Source: Verrucomicrobiota bacterium
GTDB taxonomy: Bacteria > Verrucomicrobiota > Verrucomicrobiia > Limisphaerales > J093
Assembly: GCA_022710935.1 (NCBI GenBank)
Contig: JAKLFY010000062.1
Span: forward strand, 1 to 39,182
Direction of reading: 5' to 3'
Length of the DNA: 39,182 nt
The notes beneath the pieces were generated by a model, which saw only the letters and a list, made by a program, of their open reading frames with translations, did no database searches and had not been told where the DNA came from. Shown here piece by piece: positions 1 to 7,171 of the stretch. Made by a program: the position numbers and the translations under genes. Every line of letters starts with the position of its first letter. Position 1 is the stretch's first letter.

Positions 1-308
1 ACGTTGACGGGCCACTTGAACGGCGCGGCCCCCTTGACGATGGGGTTGCCGGGCGCCCGCCGGAACGAATCGAAGGAAGGGTCGCCCAGGATCGGGTGTC
101 GCAGCCAGGCGTCGGCGTTCGCGGCCTGCGCGAAGTCGATGCTGGTCGGCCGCGTCGGCGGCTGCTTCCACCGCGTCGGCCACCGCGGCACAACAACGCC
201 CGTCTTGCTCTCCGCACCCGTCGCTGGCAACGCTGCCGCCGCGCAGACCGCGGCAGCCAGGATGCCGATCCAGACGCGCCTCAGAACACACAATCGCATC
301 ATCGTCAT
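1..308 (-). CDS. Secreted protein, N-terminal part only (possible glycosidase)
   Basis: Only the first 102 codons lie in the window; the frame leaves the left edge with no stop. Translation starts at the ATG on 306-308. The first 30 or so residues form a signal peptide: a basic start (MRLCVLRR), a hydrophobic core (ILAAAVCAAAALP), then a small-residue region, so the product is exported. The mature part contains HPILGDPSFDSF and a PGNPI...PFKWPVN stretch. From memory these resemble the beginning of secreted glycosidases with five-bladed propellers in planctomycetes and verrucomicrobia, but the catalytic part is not visible, so the function is tentative. The gene is divergent from the next one, with about 145 bp between the two starts. 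Confidence 0.75.
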   Translation of the reverse strand, partial: MTMMRLCVLRRVWIGILAAAVCAAAALPATGAESKTGVVVPRWPTRWKQPPTRPTSIDFAQAANADAWLRHPILGDPSFDSFRRAPGNPIVKGAAPFKWPVN

Positions 309-453
309 GAAGAATCCCTGTGCTTCCCCGCTCATTTCTCCCGTGCAGCCCGACTGGGCCTCGCCGAAGCCCTCGCTCTGTCGCCGCGAGCGTAGCGCTC
401 GTGCCGATCTGTATCAAGCTTGACTCACGGGCTTCGAGTGATACGCAGATGCC

Positions 454-3249
454 ATGCCTGACCGCCGCCGTCCCTCTCCTTCGGATGTTGTGACGATCCC
501 TAATACACCAGGGCCAATGAATTCGAATTCATCATGCGACCTTTCCCCTCGCGAGATTCCCCGGCTGGCCGCGTTTTTCTCGGCGAGGTTTTCCTGCCCT
601 CGTCTCATTGCCGCAGGCGGACTCGCGTGCGTGTTGTTGGCGTCCGCACCGTCGGGAAGGGCGGCTGACCCCGTCATCGAGAGTCCCCGGATCGACCTGT
701 CCAGTCCTGACGGCCAAACGGACCTGGTATCGTGGCCGGCCACGACAGTCCCCTTCTATCTCGAGGAACTGAACGGGCTCGAACCGCCGATGGCATGGCT
801 GCCAGTCGAGGCGCCGGAAGAGACGGTCGGCGACAGACTCGAGGTGCGCCTGCCGAAGACGGAGGGAATGCGCTTCTTTCAACTCCGCCATGATCCGGAT
901 CTGGGCGAACTGCTGCTCGATCACGCCCGGCAGCTCGCCGCGGACATGGCGATGGAGAGCGAGCCGGGCTTCGAGTTTCCGGAAATCCCTTTCCTCGATT
1001 CTTTCAACCCGCGGCGCCGGGCCTTCCTGACCAGCATTCCTCGGACGCCGGAGGCGGGGTTCGTCCTGGTTCCGGGCGTTTGGGAAGGCGAGTTTCTGAG
1101 TTTCTGCCTCAAGACCGGCACGCCTGGCCCGGATGGCGGGTCGGGGTACCTGCCGGCGGTGCTGAGGGGACCGCGCGCGGACATTCTGACGGAGGTCATG
1201 CGGGCTGTGTCACTCGACGAGTCCATCGACCAGGAAACCGCTCAGGTCTTGCTCTGGGCCATTCTCTTGCGAACCCAACCCAATTCGATGCCGGCCCCGA
1301 CGAAGGCTCTGGCGGAGCAGATTCTCTCCGCGGACGATCGGGCTCGCCTGCAAGAGGCGGCCAATCTCAAGGATCGCCTGCACTTGGCCTACACGCGCCG
1401 TTTCATGCGCTTGCTCGGATCGGTGTTCGAGGAACTTCCCGAAGCCATTCGCAAGACGATTGACTGGGATGCCCAGGTCCAGGAGGCCTTCGCTCGGGGC
1501 GAACTCTCCTACGAGACCATCCAGGAACTCGCCTTTGCCGCCCAAATGCCGTCGATGCCGTCCGGCACGGCGCGCGATGTGCCCTATGGGCGCTGGTCCT
1601 GGCTGCCCGCAACCCACGATCCAAACGGGGGCTTTCTCATCCGTTACCTGGCTGGCGTCTACACGGAAACCACCATCCAGGTGTGTGTGCCGGAACTTGT
1701 GACTGTCGACACGGACGCGCTTGGACGAATCACGCGCGTCGCGGACTTGGCGGGCAATGAGGTCAGTGTGACATACGACGGGGCGGTGGCGCCTCTGTCG
1801 GTGACCGGTGACGCCGGCGTCACGGGTTACGCGTTCGACACCATCCGCATCCAGGGACCGCCCGACCCCGAGGATCCGCGGCAGTTGCTCGAAGTCGTTC
1901 ATCAAGGCGTCGGCTGGGTGTTCGTCGGCACTCCCGCGGGCGGCGGAACACCCGCGAGCGCTGATCGCTTTCCGGGGGCAGCCGAACGATACGCGTTCGG
2001 GCTCGAACAAAAGGCGGACATTGCGCGGCTGGACGCCGACCTGAGCCGGGTGCACCCGGGGCGCCCGCCCGGGGCGCCCGCCGTCGCCGCGCGGCTGCAC
2101 ACCATGGCCCATTTCTGCGAAGGGCTGCGGCAGGCGTTGCTCGCGGCCGAGAGCGAGGAGGATCCGGACTTCGAGCATCTCGAGGACCGGGCGGGCCTGG
2201 CATACCGTGCATGGGTCAGCGAATTCGCCGCATTCTGCTGCGGATCGGATCCAGGGGTTTCACGGGGCGGCGCGGGGCTCGCCAATCCAGCGCCACGCGA
2301 GCCTGACATTTTGGATCGGACGGTTTTTCGTTTTCTGAATTGGCTGTTCAAGACGCGGACCTACACCGCCAAACCGGCCAACCCGGACCGCCAGACGTTC
2401 GGGACATCGAGCCAGCCTACGGCCAAATCGAAGGACGAGGGGGGCGTTCTCCAGCAGGAGTTCAAGCCGGTGAACAAGAAGGTATCGAGGATCTTCAGCT
2501 ATTCCAAGATGCCCTCGTTCCTCGCGATTCCGCAGAAGATCATCGAGACCCTGATCGACGTGAACCTGCAACTGTACCAGCATTACGGCGAGACCATGGA
2601 GAATCTGGACAAGCCACCGCCTCGCCGCGGTCGACTCGCCGATCCCTCCGAGTTGATTCGGGTGCGTCACGACTACACCGTTCCCACGTTGGAGAAGGTC
2701 TGGGACATGCCGCCGCTCGAAGCCGGCGCCGGCATCAGTGCCCAACGTCTGGCTGTGAGCCGCGAACTCCAGAACGCCTTGCTCAGGCTGGCCGCGCATC
2801 TGCATGCCGCGGTGATCGCCGTTGAACGGCAGCGCGGGGCCTACCAGGCCGGCGACGATCTCTGGTACGACCGGCAGGCCGCCTATGCGCTGCACCATCA
2901 ACGCCTGGCGGGAGGCCTCATGATCGATCTGGCCGATGCGATCGAAGACTGGGTGCAGGTCCTGTTCGACGAGGGATTCGAGGATCCCTGGATCACGCGG
3001 GACGAGGTCGAGCAGATCGTGGAGGAATTGCGCACCCAAGGTTATTCAGACGGGCAACGCGACATCCTTCGGCAAATCGGTTTGGACGATGCCGAGATCG
3101 AGCGATGTCGGCGCCTCGCTGTCGAGGGGGAGGTTGAAGGCGATGGCCAGGCCCCGCTCGGCGGTCTGCTCGAATTCGCGCCGCAACTGCGCGAGGCCGG
3201 ACGGAGGCTGATGGCCCTGCCGGTCTCATTCCGGATCAAGAACGAGTAG
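454..3249 (+). CDS. Large secreted protein of unknown function
   Basis: This encodes 931 residues if the first ATG is used, or 910 from the ATG at 517. The second start places a usual signal peptide (hydrophobic run LIAAGGLACVLLASAPSG ending in RAADP) closer to the N-terminus. The middle (residues about 205-290) has an FCLKTGTPGP...SGYLPAVLRGPRADI stretch followed by QVLLWAILLRT. I have seen this arrangement in exported proteins of unknown function from several phyla. Residues about 405-445 (DTDALGRITRVADLAGNEVSVTYDG) resemble a single YD/RHS-like beta strand unit. The C-terminal third is helical and rich in charged residues. No catalytic motif is recognised. The gene stands alone and is convergent with ppiC. 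Confidence 0.85.
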   Translation: MPDRRRPSPSDVVTIPNTPGPMNSNSSCDLSPREIPRLAAFFSARFSCPRLIAAGGLACVLLASAPSGRAADPVIESPRIDLSSPDGQTDLVSWPATTVPFYLEELNGLEPPMAWLPVEAPEETVGDRLEVRLPKTEGMRFFQLRHDPDLGELLLDHARQLAADMAMESEPGFEFPEIPFLDSFNPRRRAFLTSIPRTPEAGFVLVPGVWEGEFLSFCLKTGTPGPDGGSGYLPAVLRGPRADILTEVMRAVSLDESIDQETAQVLLWAILLRTQPNSMPAPTKALAEQILSADDRARLQEAANLKDRLHLAYTRRFMRLLGSVFEELPEAIRKTIDWDAQVQEAFARGELSYETIQELAFAAQMPSMPSGTARDVPYGRWSWLPATHDPNGGFLIRYLAGVYTETTIQVCVPELVTVDTDALGRITRVADLAGNEVSVTYDGAVAPLSVTGDAGVTGYAFDTIRIQGPPDPEDPRQLLEVVHQGVGWVFVGTPAGGGTPASADRFPGAAERYAFGLEQKADIARLDADLSRVHPGRPPGAPAVAARLHTMAHFCEGLRQALLAAESEEDPDFEHLEDRAGLAYRAWVSEFAAFCCGSDPGVSRGGAGLANPAPREPDILDRTVFRFLNWLFKTRTYTAKPANPDRQTFGTSSQPTAKSKDEGGVLQQEFKPVNKKVSRIFSYSKMPSFLAIPQKIIETLIDVNLQLYQHYGETMENLDKPPPRRGRLADPSELIRVRHDYTVPTLEKVWDMPPLEAGAGISAQRLAVSRELQNALLRLAAHLHAAVIAVERQRGAYQAGDDLWYDRQAAYALHHQRLAGGLMIDLADAIEDWVQVLFDEGFEDPWITRDEVEQIVEELRTQGYSDGQRDILRQIGLDDAEIERCRRLAVEGEVEGDGQAPLGGLLEFAPQLREAGRRLMALPVSFRIKNE
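517..532. repeat. Perfect 16-bp palindrome over an alternative start codon
   Basis: ATGAATTCGAATTCAT reads the same on both strands. Its first three bases are the alternative ATG of the secreted-protein gene. It could be an operator or could occlude the start in mRNA, but a single copy gives no proof of function. Confidence 0.4.
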
Positions 3250-3333
3250 TGGAATGTTGGGGAGAATCGACCGCCCCTCTCGGAGGACCGATCTCCGCGA
3301 GGCCCTGATCGGTGACGGTGATTGTCTCGAACT

Positions 3334-3421
3334 GCGGACTCTCCCGCGGCCGCGGGATCAGTCCGCGCCATCCCGCTCCGCAATGGCGGAAATCAGCGCC
3401 GACTCACGTCGGCGGCTACAA
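3334..3421. repeat. Composite palindromic repeat, copy 1
   Basis: This lies in the 252-bp convergent gap between the large secreted-protein gene and ppiC. It has outer arms gcggact/agtccgc, a perfect inner palindrome at 3342-3357 (tcccgcgg/ccgcggga), and a second hairpin gccgac-tcac-gtcggc at 3398-3413 followed by ggctacaaa. The last hairpin and the gcggac/gtccgc arms recur at 25880-25952. I see no gene here. It may also act as a bidirectional terminator. Confidence 0.7.
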
Positions 3422-3501
3422 ACCGGTTCATGGTCCTCGTGCGCATTCAACCGCTGGATGTCAACGCTCTGCCGCGAGCGATTTCAGCCCCGTCATCGAG
3501 G

Positions 3502-4683
3502 TCATCTCACCGCAGAAACGCTATTGGTGCTGTAAGCGACCTCGAACTCCTTCTTGAGGCGGTCGAAGAAATCCGGCAGGCGCTTCTGAACCTCCTGACC
3601 GATCAGGGCGTTGCGGATTTCGGCTTGAGCGTGCTCGAAGGGCACCTTGCCGGCGGGCGTACGTTCGAGCACTTTAGCGACGTAATAGCCCGCGCGGGTG
3701 GTGATGATGTCGCTGAGCTGTCCGATCGGGAGGGAAAAGAGGGCGATCCGGAGTTCGGGGTAGGCGATCGCTTCCCGCACGGTGGTGTATTCGCCGCCGT
3801 TCTTTTCGATGTCCGGATCCTCCGAAACCTCCCGGGCCACTTTGGTGAACTCCTCGCCCGCTTGCAGCCGCTGAATGGCTTTCACGACCCGCTCGCGCCG
3901 TGCCGCCTTTTCCTCATCGGACAGTTCTTCACGGGTGAAGCGATCGATGGTGTAGACGAGCAAGGCCTGGACGCGGACGGTATCCGGGCGCTCGAGGCGG
4001 GCGAAGTTGGTCTTCTTGAGTTGGGCGAGGCGCTTGAGCCCCTCGGCATAACCCACGGCGTTGGTGCCTTCCTCCTTTTCCATTCGCGCCAGGAGTGCGG
4101 TCAGATCGCGCACCTGGAGGTCGACGCCCTGCTCGTAGAAGTCGCGCACATGTTCATCAGGCACAACCACCGAGGTTTTGACCTCGCGGTCGATGATCGT
4201 CTCGACCAGCGCCTGCTGGTAGGCCCGCGTCTCGAAGAGCTCGGGCTTGATTCCCGTGGCAATCAACTGGCGGCGGTAGGCGTCTTCAGACCGGGCCTTG
4301 GACTTGGTCTCGGCGATGAACTTGTCGGCCACCTCTCTGGCCCGGGTCTTATCGGCGTCGGTGGCGCGCTTTTCCGCAATGCGGATCATCACAAGGCGCT
4401 CGAGCATCTGGGCCGCAAGCGATCCGCGCTGGTCTTCGGGGATGGGCTGGCCACGCGTCGAGGCCAGAGTCGCTCGCAAGCCCGTCACCATTTCGTCCAC
4501 CTCGCTCTGGCGAACCTCGAAGCCCTTGCCGCGAGCCAGCACGGGATCTCCGAACAGGTCGGCCAGGCGTGAGTCGGACGCCCGGATGTCGGCGGCGATC
4601 AGCGCGAGCCCGACCAGCCCGAGACGGACGGTTCGGACGACGAGCCGCGCGTTGGGCGGTGAACAGTGGCGGTTGCGATTCAT
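3502..4683 (-). CDS. Exported PpiC/SurA-type peptidyl-prolyl isomerase
   Basis: This is a 393-residue periplasmic folding helper. An N-terminal signal segment (VRTVRLGLVGLALIAADIRAS) precedes a SurA-like helical chaperone region (about residues 45-235, with EVDEMVTGLRATL and MLERLVMIRIAEKRA). A parvulin domain follows at about 240-355: RVQALLVYTI, then LQAGEEFTKVAREVSEDPDIEKNGGEY, LFSLPIGQLSDIITTRAGYYVAKVLER. This is the standard order for SurA/PpiC proteins, which isomerise X-Pro bonds and chaperone exported or outer-membrane proteins. The ATG at 4681-4683 is preferred over the TTG one codon earlier. It lies 8 bp after serA on the same strand, so the two are probably co-transcribed, although their functions are unrelated. 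The family call is firm; the substrate is unknown. Confidence 0.92.
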   Translation of the reverse strand: MNRNRHCSPPNARLVVRTVRLGLVGLALIAADIRASDSRLADLFGDPVLARGKGFEVRQSEVDEMVTGLRATLASTRGQPIPEDQRGSLAAQMLERLVMIRIAEKRATDADKTRAREVADKFIAETKSKARSEDAYRRQLIATGIKPELFETRAYQQALVETIIDREVKTSVVVPDEHVRDFYEQGVDLQVRDLTALLARMEKEEGTNAVGYAEGLKRLAQLKKTNFARLERPDTVRVQALLVYTIDRFTREELSDEEKAARRERVVKAIQRLQAGEEFTKVAREVSEDPDIEKNGGEYTTVREAIAYPELRIALFSLPIGQLSDIITTRAGYYVAKVLERTPAGKVPFEHAQAEIRNALIGQEVQKRLPDFFDRLKKEFEVAYSTNSVSAVR

Positions 4684-4691
4684 CAAGAAGG

Positions 4692-6284
4692 CTAGAGCTT
4701 GATGACCCGGATGTTCGAGATGTCCGGATCGAGCCGGAACTCGTCCAGCACGGCGGCGGGCGGAACGCTGTCGAGGTTCAGAACGGTCAGGGCCTGGCCG
4801 CCGACCTCCTCACGGTGGAGGCTCATGCTGGCGATGTTGATGTTGTGGCGCCCGAGGATGGTCCCGACGTAGCCGACCATGCCGGGACGGTCGGTGTTAT
4901 TCATCAGGACCAGCACGCCTTCAGGGATAATTTCGACCGTCTGGCTGTCCAGGCGGACGATGCGCGGCAGATGGAGCGCGCTGAAGAGGGTCCCGCCGGC
5001 GGAGACCTTACCGCCTTCCGAGAAGGCCGCCACATGCAGCCATTCGAGGTAATCGGTCTGTTCGGTCGACTTGACCTCTTCGACCTGCAGCCCCAGGCCG
5101 GCGGCGAGGGTGCGCACGTTGACCTGGTTGACGTCCTTGCCCCCGGCGAAGGAGAGAAAGCCCTTGAGCACGGCGCGCGTGATCGGATCGGTCGGCACCT
5201 CGTTCGCCTGACCGCCGTAGGTAATGACGAGGCGATGGTTGCGTTTGACACCCAGTTGAGCAACCAGCCGCCCCAGTTTCTCGCCGAGCATGAGATACGG
5301 TTTCACCTGGTTGTAGGTGGCTGCGTCCAGACTGGGCAGATTCACCGCGTTGCGCACAGTGCCGTGCAGGAGATACTCCGTCACGGCCTCCGCAACCTCG
5401 ATGCCGACATTGTCCTGGGCCTCGTCGGTGCTCGCGCCCAGGTGGGGCGTCATGATCACTTGCGGCAGGGTCCGCAGCGGAGAGTCCTTGGGCAGAGGCT
5501 CGGTCTCGTACACGTCCAGGGCCGCGCCGGCCACCTGGCCGCTTTCGAGCGCAACCCGCAGATCGGCCTCGTTGATGATGCCGCCGCGGGCGCAATTGAG
5601 GACGCGCACGCCGTGTTTCATGCGGGCGAAGGCCTCGGCATCGACCATCCCGCGGGTCTCGTCACTCATCGGCATGTGCACGGTGAGAAAATCGACCTGC
5701 GGATAGAGATCGAGAACGTTCTCGACCACCTCGACCTGGAGCGCCTTGGCGCGGGAGAGCGTGAGGTAGGGGTCATAGGCGATGACGCGCATGCCGAACG
5801 CGATGGCGCGGCGGGCGACTTCGCTGCCGATGCGGCCCAGGCCGAGGATGCCGAGCGTTTTCGTGTACAGCTCGGTTCCCTGAAAGCTCTTGCGGTTCCA
5901 TTGGCCGGCGGCCATCGACATGTGCGCCTGCGGAATGCGCCGTGCCAGGGCCATCAGCATGGAAAAGGTCAGTTCCGCGGTCGAGATGGTGTTTCCGCCG
6001 GGTGTGTTCATCACAACCACGCCCCGTTGGGTGGCCGCCTCGACATCCACATTGTCCACGCCGACTCCGGCGCGGCCCACAACCCTGAGCCGGGGCGCCG
6101 CCTCGAGGACGGCCCGCGTCACCTTGGTTTCCGAGCGGACCACCAGGGCGACGGCGTCCGCCACGACGGGGATCAACTCGGCTTCGGGAAGCCGTTTCTC
6201 GAGCACCTGGACCTTGAACTCGGCACGCTGTTGGAGCAAGGCCACCCCTTTCGGTGACACCGGATCACAAATAATAACCTTCAT
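4692..6284 (-). CDS. serA: D-3-phosphoglycerate dehydrogenase
   Basis: This enzyme oxidises 3-phosphoglycerate to 3-phosphohydroxypyruvate with NAD, the first step of serine synthesis in the cytosol. At 530 residues it is the long form with an intervening domain and a C-terminal ACT domain. Visible landmarks are VGRAGVGVDNVD near residue 73, the NAD-binding loop LGILGLGRIGSEVA near 145, LNCARGGIINEADL near 230 and the catalytic histidine in MTPHLGASTDEA near 280. The ACT domain is at about 455-530 (LVLMNNTDRPGMVGYVG...NIASMSLHR), the usual serine-feedback module. No clear ribosome binding site precedes the ATG. A sigma-70-like promoter can be drawn just upstream, and ppiC follows after 8 bp. 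Confidence 0.97.
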   Translation of the reverse strand: MKVIICDPVSPKGVALLQQRAEFKVQVLEKRLPEAELIPVVADAVALVVRSETKVTRAVLEAAPRLRVVGRAGVGVDNVDVEAATQRGVVVMNTPGGNTISTAELTFSMLMALARRIPQAHMSMAAGQWNRKSFQGTELYTKTLGILGLGRIGSEVARRAIAFGMRVIAYDPYLTLSRAKALQVEVVENVLDLYPQVDFLTVHMPMSDETRGMVDAEAFARMKHGVRVLNCARGGIINEADLRVALESGQVAGAALDVYETEPLPKDSPLRTLPQVIMTPHLGASTDEAQDNVGIEVAEAVTEYLLHGTVRNAVNLPSLDAATYNQVKPYLMLGEKLGRLVAQLGVKRNHRLVITYGGQANEVPTDPITRAVLKGFLSFAGGKDVNQVNVRTLAAGLGLQVEEVKSTEQTDYLEWLHVAAFSEGGKVSAGGTLFSALHLPRIVRLDSQTVEIIPEGVLVLMNNTDRPGMVGYVGTILGRHNINIASMSLHREEVGGQALTVLNLDSVPPAAVLDEFRLDPDISNIRVIKL

Positions 6285-6323
6285 TTTGACTCAGTCTTTT
6301 ATGCCGCACGCAACAAAGCGCGC

Positions 6324-6351
6324 ACTCTACCAAACGACCTTCATTGGTCAA
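6324..6351 (-). promoter_or_regulatory. Candidate sigma-70-type promoter for serA
   Basis: On the minus strand, TTGACC (6346-6351) is followed after 16 bp by TAGAGT (6324-6329). This would start transcription roughly 33 nt before the serA ATG. It is a pattern match only. Confidence 0.4.
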
Positions 6352-6400
6352 ATCCTCTGTCCAATCCGGGCTTTCTCCTCATCCGAAACCGGTGCTCTTT

Positions 6401-6515
6401 TCTGCTTGACAGAGCTATGAATCGGCGTGAGGAGAGACACAGAGGAACAAGCCACATCGAAAGGAACAATCATGAAGAGAACTCTCTTCGCGTTGGCGAT
6501 GGTGATTGCGGCTGG
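6401..6515 (+). repeat. Duplicate of a PEP-CTERM gene's promoter and start region
   Basis: These 115 bp match 18329-18443 with only four mismatches by my alignment. They carry the upstream region, the AAAGGA ribosome binding site, the ATG (6472) and the signal-peptide codons of the PEP-CTERM gene at 18400. The match stops abruptly at an insertion-element end. In the longer gene-free stretch 6285-6697 the other content is the serA promoter and element ends. Confidence 0.9.
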
Positions 6516-6528
6516 GGAAAGGCAATAG
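6472..6528 (+). pseudogene. Truncated PEP-CTERM gene, signal peptide only
   Basis: The duplicated start gives MKRTLFALAMVIAAG, identical to the signal peptide of the protein at 18400. It then runs into element sequence (ERQ) and stops at a TAG supplied by the doubled element end. Eighteen codons remain of a gene whose intact relative has 186. The start signals are intact, so a short peptide might still be made. Confidence 0.8.
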
Positions 6529-6580
6529 GGTCAGATCCGTGAAAAGGCAATAGGGTCAGATCCGTATTATTGACACATAG
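6517..6580. mobile_element. Insertion-element end with doubled 24-25-bp unit
   Basis: The unit gaaaggcaatagggtcagat + ccgt occurs twice in tandem (6517-6540 and 6541-6565, the second with one extra A), followed by attattgacacatag. The reverse complement of 6541-6580 matches 19096-19135 at about 30 of 40 positions, so both are probably ends of one element family. It abuts the truncated PEP-CTERM copy on its left and a DUF4338 relic on its right. Confidence 0.6.
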
Positions 6581-6697
6581 AATCCGACTGGAGACGCTCT
6601 TGGGCATGACGCGACTGTTGAGGATCCTGGTGGTGAGCCGGAGAGTGGTTAGTTTCGGAGAGAGGCAACGCGGACTGGACGATGGCGTCGTCGCGGC

Positions 6698-7171
6698 GTG
6701 GGGGTCTCACCTCAAAGGGCTGGTTTCATGAATTCCGGGACCGACCCGTTCCCTGTGGTCAGCAGCTTGTTGGTCGGTGAGACGCTGCGGTATGTGGCCG
6801 AACTGGACGGGCAGTGGATGGCGTTGGTCGCCTTCAGCGCACCGGCGCTCCATGTCAAAGGTTGCGAAGGATGGATCGGGTGGAGTGCGCGGCAACGCGC
6901 TCGGCGCCTTGGGTTGGTGGTCAACAACAGCCGGTATCTGGTGCTGCCGGAGCGCAAGCGCTATCCCAACCTGGCTTCGCGCGTGCTGGGCCTGTGCTTG
7001 CAGCGGTTGTCGGTCGACTGGCAGGCCCGCTGGGGTCATCCGGTGTTGGTGGTCGAGAGTTTCGTCGAGGGTGTCGAGGTCCATGAGAATTGGCGTGTCT
7101 TGATCAGCATGGACTTGCTACCATGCGGGCGAAGAGCATGCCTTGCTTGCGTCGCTCAACTCTGGGTCTGA
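6698..7171 (+). pseudogene. DUF4338 (DruA-like) relic
   Basis: The frame from the GTG at 6698 (or the ATG at 6728) contains the central block of the DUF4338 family: VGETLRYVAELDGQW, WIGWSARQRARRLGL, VVNNSRYLVLP, NLASRVLGLCLQRLSVDW and HPVLVVESFVEG. These are typical of DUF4338 proteins, which are common near insertion elements and include DruA of the Druantia defence system. The usual N-terminal region is missing. The C-terminus breaks off after ENWRVL into unrelated residues that overlap the kinase start. At under 160 residues it is about half the usual length. Together with the element ends just upstream it looks like a decayed mobile gene rather than a working defence gene. Confidence 0.7.

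Noticed and set aside
4569-6257. Long plus-strand frame opposite serA
   Set aside because: It mirrors serA codons in antisense and is rich in His, Asp and Arg with no recognisable fold.
6698-7171. A Druantia defence system based on the DruA-like protein
   Set aside because: Only the middle of a DUF4338 protein remains and no other Druantia gene (such as the large DruE helicase) is nearby.
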